Shown: positions 11,447 through 24,300 of the stretch, one piece after another
Layout of the letters: the number at the start of each line of letters is the position of its first letter
Position numbering within the stretch: the first letter of the stretch is position 1
Assembly: GCF_016802725.1 (NCBI RefSeq)
Contig: NC_052668.1
Span: 28,439,675 to 28,503,674, forward strand
DNA from: Solenopsis invicta
Taxonomy: Eukaryota; Arthropoda; Insecta; Hymenoptera; Formicidae
Reading direction: 5' to 3'
DNA length: 64,000 bases
The notes under the pieces: model-generated
Databases searched by the model: none
What the model was told of the DNA's origin: nothing
Seen by the model: the letters and a program-made list of their open reading frames with translations, nothing else
Translations under genes and position numbers: made by a program

Positions 11447-12471
11447 TACTTTAAAAAACTAATTATTGTAAAATACGAAACGACGTTATAAGAATTACTA
11501 TAGTAATATATATAATAAATGATAGTTTTTTATTTGTATAATATTATTCCAAAGTTTTAATTTAATTTTTGTTTAAGATATATAATTTCTAAGTAAAATG
11601 GAATGTTACGGTATCGGTGATATTTCTCAAATTATAGTGAGAAAGTGATAGATCTTATAAACGTTTAACATATAATACAATATAATTATGTATAAGTCAG
11701 TACAGGTAAGATAATTAAATATTACTTAAAATAATATCACATATTTAACATTCTAATCCTTTTGTTTAATGTTTTTACGAGTGTGCAAATTTTAATTTTT
11801 TATGTCTTTTGTATGTCATAATATGACAATTATTGTGTTATATTTATGACCATAAATATTTAATAAAAATAAAAAAATTAATAAATGGCATAGCGGAATA
11901 AGCATGTCAAATCTGCTCCCACACCAATTGAGCTCAAATTGATACTGTTAGTTGGCATTTTTGAGATGTAAAACTTCCTTAAATAATATCCTTAAAAATG
12001 TATTTTTTATGGAGTTATGGAGGGGGGAAATAAAAAAGTGGTTTTTCTCGAAAACGGCTGAATCGATTTTAATAAAAAAAATATATCTTGTAAACATCTT
12101 TTAGGTAAATATAAGGAAATTTTGTGTAATTTTTGTGATAAATAAAAATGGTAAAAAAAATATTTTACAAACTTTTTTGTAATATTTTTGGAGTACCACT
12201 TTTATATTTATACAATATCTTTTCTAGACTCTCTACTTTAACATATTTTTTTTCAAATTGATTGTAGTTGGGGAACATGGTTAAAAATAACAATCATTCA
12301 CGTAATGTTGCGCTACGCGCGCCGCGCCGACCGGGCGGCCATGGCCCTGATGCGCCGCAGCGTACGACGGTCGTTGCCATGGAACTTACATACTACCCTT
12401 GTTGCAGTATTGCAATGTTTAGTTGTCAAGAAAATTAATAGAAATAAAGATTTAATTACTGCATAACATTT
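11447..12471. other. First-intron block of copy A, right part, with GC-rich island
   Basis: Continues the duplicated intron block after the TTAA insertion and matches 41756-42776 in copy C almost base for base. It is AT-rich, apart from about 90 bp of strongly GC-rich sequence at 12307-12395 that includes the palindrome GGCCATGGCC (copy at 42607-42695). No gene is visible. The match ends where the Gypsy LTR begins in copy C. Confidence 0.7.
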
Positions 12472-13129
12472 ATTCAAAATATTCTGGTAATAATATATAA
12501 TAATACTACAACTTTGCTATATCAGTCTCAAGCCTGGGACCTTGTTACACAAAAGAGGAGGAAGGAGAAGGGATAGAGGAGTAACACCTCTGTAAAAAAA
12601 CCGGGATTTATCTGGCCTGGGTGATAGCACCCTGTAAGGGCCCTTACCTAGGGAACAGGCAAGGGAAAATTGGTCTCAAAAGCCCAGTAAGGCAACCAAT
12701 TTAAGGGAAAAAAACCCTTAAAGAAAATTACCTAGTTCTCCAGGTTGAGGGTTGAGACGCTACCTGGCTCTTAGAAAAAATAGAGAAGTGCTAAGCAGCA
12801 TAGAAATAGCCTCGGAACCACGGGCGGAGTTCTTAGGCATCGCACAACGTCGAAGGACGTTTTGAAGAGCAATATATAATAATATAATAATAATATGTAA
12901 TAATACATAACATTTCCATTAATAACGTCTGCAGTTAGCCTATATGAAACTTATAGATCCCGGAGTTTACCACGAGGAGGTTGCAGTACGTTTTCAAACT
13001 CCTTTTTCGGGGTGCTTGTTTAAGGTGAGTTCCCTCGCCTCTCACCATTAAGAAAATTTTTTTAATCATCTTCATTATCATTTTGAATTACTAGGATAGA
13101 ATTATCTTTTTCAAATATATTACTAAGTA
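12472..13129. other. Unclassified non-coding stretch, possibly repeat-derived
   Basis: 12530-12870 is less AT-rich than its surroundings, with short direct motifs (AAGGGCCCTTACC, AGGGAA, CCCTTA), and reads like an old dispersed repeat. No open frame, tRNA signature or terminal repeat could be assigned. Confidence 0.35.
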
Positions 13130-14058
13130 TTTCTGCTGGTTTAAAAATTTTTGATAAATACCTTGCATGAGATAAATAGTATATTATTATGGAAATATGT
13201 GAGCAACAATCAACAGTTCGTCTACCATTAGCACATTCACATGCATATTGGGTTACACCGGAAACACCAATACTATTTGGTTTGTACCTTATGAAACATC
13301 TGTTTGTTGTACGAGAAATATGTCGAGATGGAACTTATAGTTTAAGGACAATTTTTTCTTTCTTCATCTTTAACATACTCTATGTTTAATTTTCCATTTT
13401 TATCTACCATTTCTACCAAATACGACATGGCTTGAGAAAGTTGGTACAAACCGGTAAATAAAATTTTCATATCTCTTTTGGTCAATTCCGGAAAATCCAA
13501 AAAATTATCAGATGTAATACTTTGGAAAAGAAGTTTTTGGCAAAACAATCTTTTTTCTTCAATAGTCAAAGTATTTTCCATATTTTTTTGATCATGCATC
13601 CTATGCACAATTTCATCCGCAGTTTCTATATCGGATTGCAGTCTTTTCCCAAAAGTATTGTTCAAAAATGCAATTCTAAAATAAACTTCAATTTTTGGAA
13701 TTAACTTATTATCAATTTTGCGATCCAGAAGACGATACTATTGTTTCAGTACTTCATGGACAGATTCAACTGCCCAGCGAATTTTAGTAACAAATCGAGA
13801 CTGATTAGATTCCTTTGTTAACAATTGCTTTTCTTTTCCTTTCAATGCAGGCTTTAAAACTGTAAACGTTTTTTTCTCTAAATCATGTACTATATCTCGG
13901 AATCCGCAATCAAGGACAAAAGTATCACCTTCTGTTAACAGTTTACATAAACCATTTTGATCTTGAATAATGTTCTTCAAAATTATCGCATCATTTTGAT
14001 TTGCAAGGTACGGTCCGAGCATGTCAACTACTCGTAGCATTGGATGCGATAGATGCAT
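13130..14058 (-). pseudogene. DDE-superfamily transposase relic with SWIM-type zinc finger
   Basis: Read on the minus strand from 14058, the frame shows DMLGPYLANQNDA, TEGDTFVLDCGFRDIV, then KIRWAVESVHEVLKQ, which fit a DDE_Tnp_4-like transposase fold with a catalytic Asp near VLDCGFRD. A TAG at 13735-13737 breaks the frame, which then resumes (LIPKIEVYFRIAFLNN) to a stop at 13342-13344. In another frame downstream, about 13290-13180, YACECANGRR...CCSHI is a SWIM-like zinc finger that often follows this DDE domain. The N-terminal part is missing. There are at least two stops and one frameshift. No terminal repeats were found. Family placement is by motif reading only. Confidence 0.65.
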
Positions 14059-15352
14059 ATTCTAATATGATGTCAAAAAAATTTAAGAGGATGAGTTTAA
14101 TTTTAATCTTACAATTTTATTAACTTTGTTGTTTAGTAGATATGTAAAAATATATCTAATACATTGTTTTTTTAATCTGTTCATAATTAACTCCTCCACT
14201 ACAGGGCCGTGATTGAATTCTGAAAATTCTTGTTTCTTTAAAGAAAAAATTAAAAATTATTTTTTTATGTTTGTTATTATGTATTCTTCAAACCATTCAA
14301 TTGTCATTCAAAACATTTTTCTTCTATTTCTTATAATTGCGACAATCAATTTCTTTTGAGAAAAAAATACCGATTTTCTTCAAAGGGCTGTGTCACCCCC
14401 TTAACGTGTGACGTATAAAAAAATATGTGTCACTTATTTATATCTATATTTTAACATATCCATCATTAAAATCGGTGCGGGACACTTGGTTATGGTCCTT
14501 TGTTAGAAAATTAGCCCTGTGTTAAGTCTGAATTATTATAAATTCTTATAAGAATATATGTCTTAGAACCTGCATGATCAGTTTTATTGAAATTATTCCA
14601 AGTTCTTAAATAAAAAATGAATTCGTATTTACACAATAAGTGTTAACGAAGTTATTCTAACTTCTTAAAGGGAAAATGACTTAGAATACACACGATACTG
14701 ACGTTATTTTAAATCCTTAAGTGGAAAATGACTTAGAGCAATATTTACTTATGAAATACATAATACGGACAGAGAATCAAAAATTCAGGTTCTTTCCGAA
14801 GATTTATAGTTAGTTTGGAAATTGTCGTCGCGTGAGGTACGAGGGTAAACAAGATTTCGCGAACATCGAGAGATTATGTATTGAAAAAGATCAGTGATTA
14901 AAAGTACAAACGAGTGAGGTGCGAGCTGCCTAGGAACGACAAAGTATCTTTTCGTTAATTTTAATATTCTGTAACATACTTGTTGGATGCAGTTTTGTTG
15001 AAACAGTTGTTTCTTGTGGCATAAAGAATCATATCTGGAATACATCCGAGAGTTTTGGGGGACATTCGGATAATTCTATTTTATAATTAGAATTATATAT
15101 ATTATATATAACACAAAAATAAAAATGCATTTTAGAAAATCAAAAAATTGTTTTAAATCTAAAACTAATATTATATAAATTGTGAATTATGGAACATGGT
15201 TTAATAATATTAATATACAATATATACTTCAATAATATATATTGGAATAACTTTATTCCTTCTTATACATTCACAATTTGTATATTTATTTATTTTATTA
15301 TACGTGGATCAAATCCTATTATGATGTATCGTTGCTTAAGTCGTTGGATTAT
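14059..15352. other. 3' flank of aminopeptidase copy B, non-coding
   Basis: No gene is supported. 14880-15070 matches 36080-36610 downstream of copy C (for example AGTACAAACGAG, TATTCTGTAAC, TTTTGGGGGA), so both are the shared 3' flank of duplicated genes and may include untranslated sequence. Three similar ~60-bp blocks at 14580-14730 carry an ATGACTTAGA motif, a weak tandem repeat. Confidence 0.5.
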
Positions 15353-18300
15353 TTATTTTAAGATGGATTGTTTATTTTTCAAAGCATCTAGGAATTTCGG
15401 CAAATTATTTCTCAGTTCTTCCAATTTTATTTTCCTTCTTGTTAAATCTTCTTCGTAATATTTATTATGTTGTTCAGCAAATGCTTTTATCTGTAACATA
15501 ATATTTTATAATTACAGTTAAAAGATAATTAAAAAACAAAATGTTAAATAATGATCTAACCTTGTTAAATTCTTCTTCCGTGAAACTATTGTAAATGAGC
15601 GAAGTAACAATATCTGGATCATCTTTAAAACTACAAAATATATTAAAAATTGCTTTAATTGTTCTAAAGGGTTATTCTAAACAATACATTTAAAACAGAT
15701 CGTAAAAATTGTTGTTCTTAATATGTATTTTAATCATATGTAGGAATGATAAAACATATATTTTAGAAAATAAATGTCAATATTATTGTAATAGAAATTA
15801 TTTATATATTTAAAGAGATGATTGGAGTAGGTCTGTTTTAACAACTAAACGTTATTATTTTACAGATCAATTCGGTTTGTAAAGATAACATTTCTTTAAA
15901 CAGTTTGTTTTGCTGTAGGTATTATACGGTCACAAAAAAGGCAAATCTATATATGAGATGGCATGTATCAGCGAACCTTAAGAAGATGCTACAGTCGTCC
16001 TTTTTTACCAACGAAACGTTAATTTTCGGGCATGCCGTTCTTCTAATTGCATTTACAGATTTAAAAATTCTTTTCCACAATTAAAGTATAGACAGTAATG
16101 TATAATGGACGCTATATAAGAATTATGAAAACAAAAAAAATTGGAAAATTATTCTCAATATTAAAATAATGATTTAGTAATTTTTTGATGTTTAGAAACA
16201 TTTAACACATAGAATCTCTCTTCTTCAAAAAATTGATGAAAATTTTTAACTATTATATTGTTAAATTTAATTGTTAATTGAAATAACTATACACTAATCA
16301 CTTCTTAATAGTATTAAGAATACAGGTGTCAACACGTCTTATAAGTTATGAGAACAATACAATTTTAAATTTTAAACACTAAACAATGTAATAAAAGCCT
16401 ATCATTTTACAAGGGAAAATGCAGATATGACTTTTTTATTTAAATTATTCTTAAAGTAACTTTTATAGTGATAAACTACCCCATATCTTATTTATGTATT
16501 ATGATATTTATTGTAGGATCTAGATTTGTTTTCTTGTTTTGACGAATAGAACCTGCTTTTAAAAAAATATATCCTATTTTTATAACATCTTATGTAACTA
16601 TATTATATCATTATGTTTCCTAACATAAACAATGCATATAATCTTACAGTATATAACATGATTTTACTTACTTCTCGTAATTATTAGTAACAAGTTCAAG
16701 CACTACATCAGTATTTGGAAAAAATTGAAACATGTTTTCAGAAAAAACATAATATTCTTTTGTATCGTTAGAAAGAAAATTTAAATGTTTTTCAAGAATG
16801 TGCAGATTCTCCGAACAACCAAGAAATTGTTTATGAGAATTTGATGTTCTCTGTTGTGTTAATAATTGATTCCAAAAAGATTCATTCGCTTTCTTGAGAC
16901 CAAAGCAAATTAGCTCCTTTTCCTCGTATGATGGACTAATAAAAAAGAAAAATAAACGTAATTTAAAAAATTCTATAAAAAATACATGTATTAAGAAATA
17001 GTTTTATTTTACTTCAATGTACTACTTCATTATTTTGGCAAATGTTGTTCTTTAGTATATAATGCTAATATGCTATAGATTATAAATATTTAATTACATA
17101 CTGTTACGTCTGTGAGCGTATGATCGTTCTCACGCACTCGCGAAATCACAATAGCACTCGCGCACGAGAAATAAAGAGGCTTTATAAAATAACGACTTTA
17201 GAAACGGCAAGACAACAACTGACAGTCAACAGTTGTTGACGGCCGATCATCAATCCAATATCGATATTCGGCAAGCCATGTCAATACCGGACATAACAAT
17301 ACTTATAATTTTTGCCTAACAAATTACCATAATTTATAATATTTTTTATAAAATAGCTACTCGAAGTTGCACGCTATTAATATATTGTAATTAAACAATA
17401 TTGATTATATTGAACAACGCAAAGTACATGTTAAATTAATAAGACCAGAGTTATGTGCAACTTACAATTATACAAAAGTTCAATGAATTAAGTAAAAGTG
17501 ATAAATTAAAATTTACTAGTCTTAATTTGCTAGTAAATTTCTATATTAAAAATGGTTATAAAAAATTGTCATTATCATTGTACATATGCTGAAATTTAAA
17601 ATAAAAACGAATCTTTTCAAATGTATATGTATCTTTTAACAAACTTACTTATTTGCGATTGGGTCTTCCACATATGCAAGTAATTTAGAAGTAATTGTTG
17701 CTTGACAATCCTCAAATCCAGATAAACAAACATATTTATGAAAATACCTTCTCATTTCTATAGTTAAAATGTCAGGATTTTCTTCAAAGCCGATATGTTC
17801 AAATAGTTTATGTATCAAATTTGATAAATATGGCTAAAAAAATATTTTATAATGATTAAGCTAACTCTAGCAAATTATAGATAAGTTTTGATATAACTTA
17901 TTATTTTCCTGACAACTACTTAAAAATTAATTTAAATTGTAGAGACTTGCATAACAATCTATTTTGTATAATCAAATGTTTTTTTTTCTTATTAAATTTA
18001 TTAATTCAAAATAATTTAATTTAGTTTTGTGACGATATCATCATAAACTTTGATATAGGGGAGGCCGAGACTATTCGTTAGACCTTTTTCTTTGTGTCTC
18101 CTGGGTCCTATATTTATTAAAAAAAAACATGGGACGGTTTGAAAAATTGAACCTTCCCCTTCACAATGCCGGTATAGATAGAATATTATATTCATATTCA
18201 TGTTTTATGTACCAAAACACACAATATTATCAAGTTTGAACTAAATCAATGAAGAACTTCAGTTTACCTCAACGCTTAACTTTGCGTACAGTAGACGTTC

Positions 18301-21300
18301 ATAACGCAATCAACGTAAAGATAGTGTTACGCATGGGCGCTACAATCAGTATTAACGAATCGCCCCGGTGTTCGGTATCACATAGCCCCATCATCAACTG
18401 TGCGCATTATTGCGTATTATCGACAATAATAGACATCACACAGCAAAAAGTAAACACGAAATGTTAATACATTCAACTAGACACGATATATTTAAAGTTT
18501 TCAAAAAAAACCTTATTCATCTTACTTAAATTTCGAAGAAATGCTGACTATCAGAAATTACTTCGACTGTCGCAAAACAATTTTTTACTACTACGACTTT
18601 AATATGACGCCGTTGTCAACAAAACTTTGTTAGCAACACCGTTATATTAGGACGTGTTTACAGTATTTAAAGTAAATTTTTAATATGTACCTATAAGAAG
18701 ATATTTCCAATTGTCAAATTACCCCGTCTAACGATTTGCCCTGGTCTCCCCTACATATTTTACCTTAAGGATTGCTTTTCCTTCGGGTAATTGCCAGTAG
18801 TTCTTTTGAAATATGTTTTTAATGGCACTGAACCATGGCGCAGGGTCAGTTTCGCGTGACAAATAATTTATAATTTCAACGAAAGTAGTAGAATCAAGCC
18901 GTTCAGTCTCCATCATGTAGTAAGCGTCGTCGATAATTTGTGCACGATTCAGAACTGGGATCTTGTGGTAATTATCAGTATTAAGAAAAGCAGCGATTCT
19001 TTGCCAATTGATTGTATCATAATTTACACGATAAAATCCTTTTATCAGGAGTAAAAACATATAAAAGACTGATTAATTAGTCTACTTAATATTTTTATAA
19101 TGTGCCTCTATTAATCACTATTAAATTTTTAGAAACGTAATAGCAATAAACGTAATAGTAATGAAAAACGCAGTAGTTTAAAATAAAAATATACATAATA
19201 TATGAAAAGTAGAGCTACTAAGCAAGCTGGGTCGAAATATTATTTATATGCACTGCTTAAATAGACAGAACATATTGTTAAACGTTTTAACCGTGTACTG
19301 CGGTCATCCTCAATGACAAACACTATTTCAAAAGCAATTAATTTTAAATGCAACACAAAAAAAATAAAATTAATGCTCGCCACATTCAGGAATTACTATT
19401 TTTTTAATTGAAATTATACTTGTAATTAGCATCAGTGAGTGAGTAAGGTGCAAGGATGGTCAAGCCGTTAACATACTATTAAGGAATTCGATTAATTTGA
19501 CTACCTGATTACTTGTATTTTCTATACTATTAACAATAGATTTAAACATCTTTTTACACAAAAAATAATAATCCATCAACTTCATCTCTCCTTTCTAAAT
19601 TCTTGTTCGTTCTTCTCCATAACACTCCTTCCTCCCTTATGCGTTCGGCGATATTGTTTTTCTTTTTATTTCTGACAATTTTAATTGCAAACTTTGTTTT
19701 TTTTCTCCTTTCCGACTTCGAGTTTAACAAAAACTATCACGGTATTAATTAATTTTATTTTATTCTTTCTTTCTTAAATCTATGCTCATGTTTATTCAAT
19801 TTTAATTTTCTTTTATTAATTGTACAATTGATTACTTTAATTTTATTCTCTGCTGATTTAAATTGAATATATAAGATTAGAAAGCCTAAAATTATTATTT
19901 GACATTAAGAACCGCTGGGGTGAAGAACAAAGACCTTTTAATCTTGTGTTTTAATTTTATCAGTCCGATATAACTTATTATTGTTTAAATTGATTATTTT
20001 GATTTTTTCTTTTCTTTTATAAATCAATGACCATGTTTTTGGCATTTTTAAATTCTTTCAATAAATATAACATTTATTATGAAATTAATGTTTGCTTTTT
20101 CTTTCTTTTTTCTTTCATTTCTATTTTCTAATTTCTGTCTAAATATTTACATTATAGCTTAATAAATAATTCTTTATACTGACGGAGACATTTCAATTTG
20201 TTTTACACATTAAATATGGAAATATTAATCCATCTCGGATTCACGAAATCCTTGCTCTTTATTCACTCATTGACGCTAATTGTAAGTATAATTTCAATTG
20301 AAGAAATAGTAATTCGAAATATTGTGAGAGTTAATTAAAATTTTTTTTATTATTGCTTGATGTTCTTGTCTTTTTAAGTGTATGTTTTGTTCTTGATAAA
20401 TATTATATTAATTCTGCCTATATTAAATTAATTTGTAAAAATTGTATATATGTGTGTGTGTGTGTGTGTGTAATTAGATTCAGCATATTATGTATACAAT
20501 TATCATAATTACTATTTTTACTTTTAAAAGTAACAGATTGTAAGAGATCAATTTGACGTTTTAATCTGTACACAACTTGACAAACACGTCGTCATAATAC
20601 TAAAAAATATACATCTCATACTCTATGCACTGTCTAATTGGAATCCTATGATTATCGTTCTTAATACAAGAAGATTGTATGAAGAAGACTTAAATTGAAT
20701 CACAACCTTTGGGTTGAATAATGTAATTTGCGTCATATGAACGCTCTTTTTCATAGTTCTAATTAATAAATATTTGCACAATAACATCTGGTGCCGAGTG
20801 TTATTGGTAAAAAAATACCACTTAATTCTTTTTGTAGCGTATGAAATTAATTGCTTTTAAAATATTGTTTATCACTGAGGATAATCGCAGTGCACAGTCG
20901 AAACATTTGATGTTATGTTCTGTCAATTAAACCATTGTTTATAAATAACATTTCATCTCAGCTTGCTTACTAACCTGATTTTCCACATATTGATTTCAAA
21001 TACTAAGAGCACGGTTTTATATTTCAATTTAAAAAAATATACATATTAAAATGTTTTTACCTGTTAGATGCTTATTTACAATAATCCAGTCATTAGTGTT
21101 CACTCCTTCGATTATTGTATCCTCGTCATGCGGTTTTAGCCAATGAGTGGCTAACGTAGACGAGAAGTCCAAGCTACTTTGCGTTGCAAAATTTATAGGT
21201 ATCCACCATGTTTCCTCCTTGTTTCCTTTATAGTTAGAATTGTTTTCCGGATATGTAAATATTTCTTGCGTCAACCTGATTTCGCCTGTAGTATAATCTC

Positions 21301-24300
21301 GATGAACAGTAACGAGAGGATACCATGCCTGATCAAACCAAGTGTTCATTACCTCTTTTACTTTAAAATCATCATGAGGTACATTTGACTCATCGAGAGC
21401 GTCTTGTAATGTTTTCCATAAATCGTTTGGTGTAGCACTACTATATTCGCTAAAATTCAATAATATGTGTAAAATTATTTGTTATTTTGCATATAAAAAT
21501 TAAAATAAAGTAATAAATGTTTTAAAAATTTATTGTATATTGACTGTGCTTGAAGGTATTTTATTAAACCGTTCCGAAACACATCTTCTGTCAAGAAATG
21601 CGATGCCATTCGCAGCAGAAAAGCCGCTAATAAATGAGAAGCATAATATGAAATTATTTTTTAAAAAGCAGACAAATATGTAATATGAAGAAAAATAAGA
21701 TTTATACAGATTTATATTTATATTTTAACATAAAACTTTTTTATAACGATTGTTATAATTTTATTTAAAATGTTTAAACTTAAAGCGAATACAAATAATT
21801 ACACAATTAAGAAGAAAAAAGCTACGTTGCAAAAGCGGATCTTAATATTCAATAATAATTTCAAGAATTGATATATATTTACGGGTTCATTTAAACTACG
21901 CACAGTATATTTGCTAAATTTTGAACACAACTCTATAAATTCATTTAAGAAATTATTATTGAACACTGAAATTCGTTTACAACTAGGACCTAGCCACTTT
22001 CTTAATGGAAAATGTGTTATTATACATGACCGTCTTAACACATCATTGTTTATTCACAAATAATTACATTAAAAACATATGTACATATAAAAATTAAGTT
22101 GATATAATACGTTTTATATATAATAATGTTAATTTAATAGATACATATTCTTTTAATTTACGTTAATAAAAATATCACTCGTAAAAACAGTAAAGAAGCT
22201 TCACTGATTGCGAGAATTAATGAATATCACAGTTCTTCAATATATATGTTAACACTTTATATTTCTATTTTGTATTTCCTTGATATTTATAATATATTTC
22301 ATTAATCGAACTAGTGCGTACTCAGTGTGGACTAATTACAGAGTTTTTGTACAAGGACCAATAAACAGTATATCAATTTTAATGCAAACGCCTCATTATT
22401 GTTCATTAAAAAATGCTGTAACTAACAACTTTTAGTGAAATCTTCCTGATTTATAGTGTTAGAATTATAATTATGATGATCAATGACTATTTACTATTTT
22501 TTAGTGATTACATATTGATTCCGTTTTAAAGAAAGGTCTCATTAGGCGTTGCATTGCACACGAGATATACATTAAGTTTTTCCGTATGATAAAGTGTTAT
22601 GGAAATTTTACATTATTATTTCGGTACTTAAGTTGTCACATTCCATAAATAATAATTATTCGTGTATGATGAATTATATAAAAATTCCTTACATTTCCTA
22701 TACGTTCTGGAAGAAAATGCTTTAAAAAGTACATCTGAATGACCAGTAATATTTATATGAATTGGCTCGGATTTTCTTGAATCACTATCCAGCATTTGTT
22801 TTTCCACGGTCACTACAGTATAATCCATCAATCGCTTTTCTTTGAAAAACTGAGAAAAACAAATTCATATTAAAAACGAAAAGTGTATGACATATTTTGA
22901 TTGCATAATCTGTTGATACCTTGTCAGAAATATAATGTTTTAGATATGTCGAGATGCCTTCGCTCAACCACAAATATTTCCACCAAACTGAACTGACTAA
23001 ATTTCCAAACCATTGGTGCGCTAATTCGTGAGTGATTGTCATAATATGTTGTATGTTACTACTTAAACTATTGTCTCCAAGAAGTAAATATTGTCTAAAA
23101 ATTTTTTATATACAAATAGTTGAAGTATATTGAAAGAGAAATTATGATGTATCTGTTATATTATGTAATAGTAAAATAATTGTAAGGAAATATTGTGTGA
23201 CATGTGTATTATTATTTATAATACAGAATTAGTAAATATCCCTCTATTCTAATTATGTAAACATTTTATTGTAATTTCTTTTTAATTGAAGGAATATTTT
23301 CTCTGATCTAGAATATTGAAATTTTCGATTTTTTTTTGTATTTTTTTACTATTTAACAAATTTTGCACTGACAAGAAAAATTATGCCAATTCTGTATGAT
23401 TCTCGTCCGGACGTTTCTCTCTTCGATTGTCCGTTCTAATTGGACGATTTCGGCAAATGGCGACGAACCTGGGTTAAAACCATTGAACTGTACTCTAACT
23501 GTATTGGGCACTGCTATATAACGTCCGTAAGCGGAAAACGTGATAGAAATAGCATGATGCAAGGGGCTACCTCTTTTTTTCCAAGCGTTCTCTGCGCATG
23601 CGTCAGCATTGACTTTATATTCCCTCTCAAAAGTTAAATTTTTTCTTTGTTTTTATGTTGATACAGCATGTAACGGAATTCGTGGAAACGAGGAAGAAAT
23701 TAACTTTTACTTCAAAAGTTACTTAAATACTTAAAAAAATATAATACAATTTTGCTTTTGTTTTATTTATGTATGTCACTCAAGTCACTCGTTTATCTAT
23801 TCTCATATGCCGGTACTGCAAAACTTTCTAACGTGACTGTCCTGACAAAAAGAGGTGGCTCTCTCTGGTCACGTTTACTGGGGGCTAGTGCCTATTCCAG
23901 TTAGAGTATAGTTCAATGGTTAAAACACACTGCAGTCGAAAACGCTATTAGTATTGGGATTTTAACTCGTGTCGAATATGGCCGCCTCAATAAAGTTTTT
24001 CTATGACTTTGTTCACTACACACTCAAATATGAGAGTGTAGTGTGAACACAAACGTGAAATAACCTTATTGAGGCGGCCATAGTTAAAATCCCAATAGGC
24101 GATTAAGCATTAACTTTCCGCGCAAAGCGAAGTTCACTTCACCCTTCTCCTGTTCCAGGTGGAATTTCACGCTATAGAATCAAACGTTATCACTATGATT
24201 ATTATTTGACTGAATTTGTATTTAAACGACAATTTCAATACCATGATTATATAGATAAATTTTTTAAAATAATAGCTATGTTCTACTCCATTAATAATGA

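Noticed and set aside
23353..23562. 69-codon minus-strand frame in GC-richer DNA
   Set aside because: No recognisable family and it lies between inverted repeat arms; probably transposon sequence.
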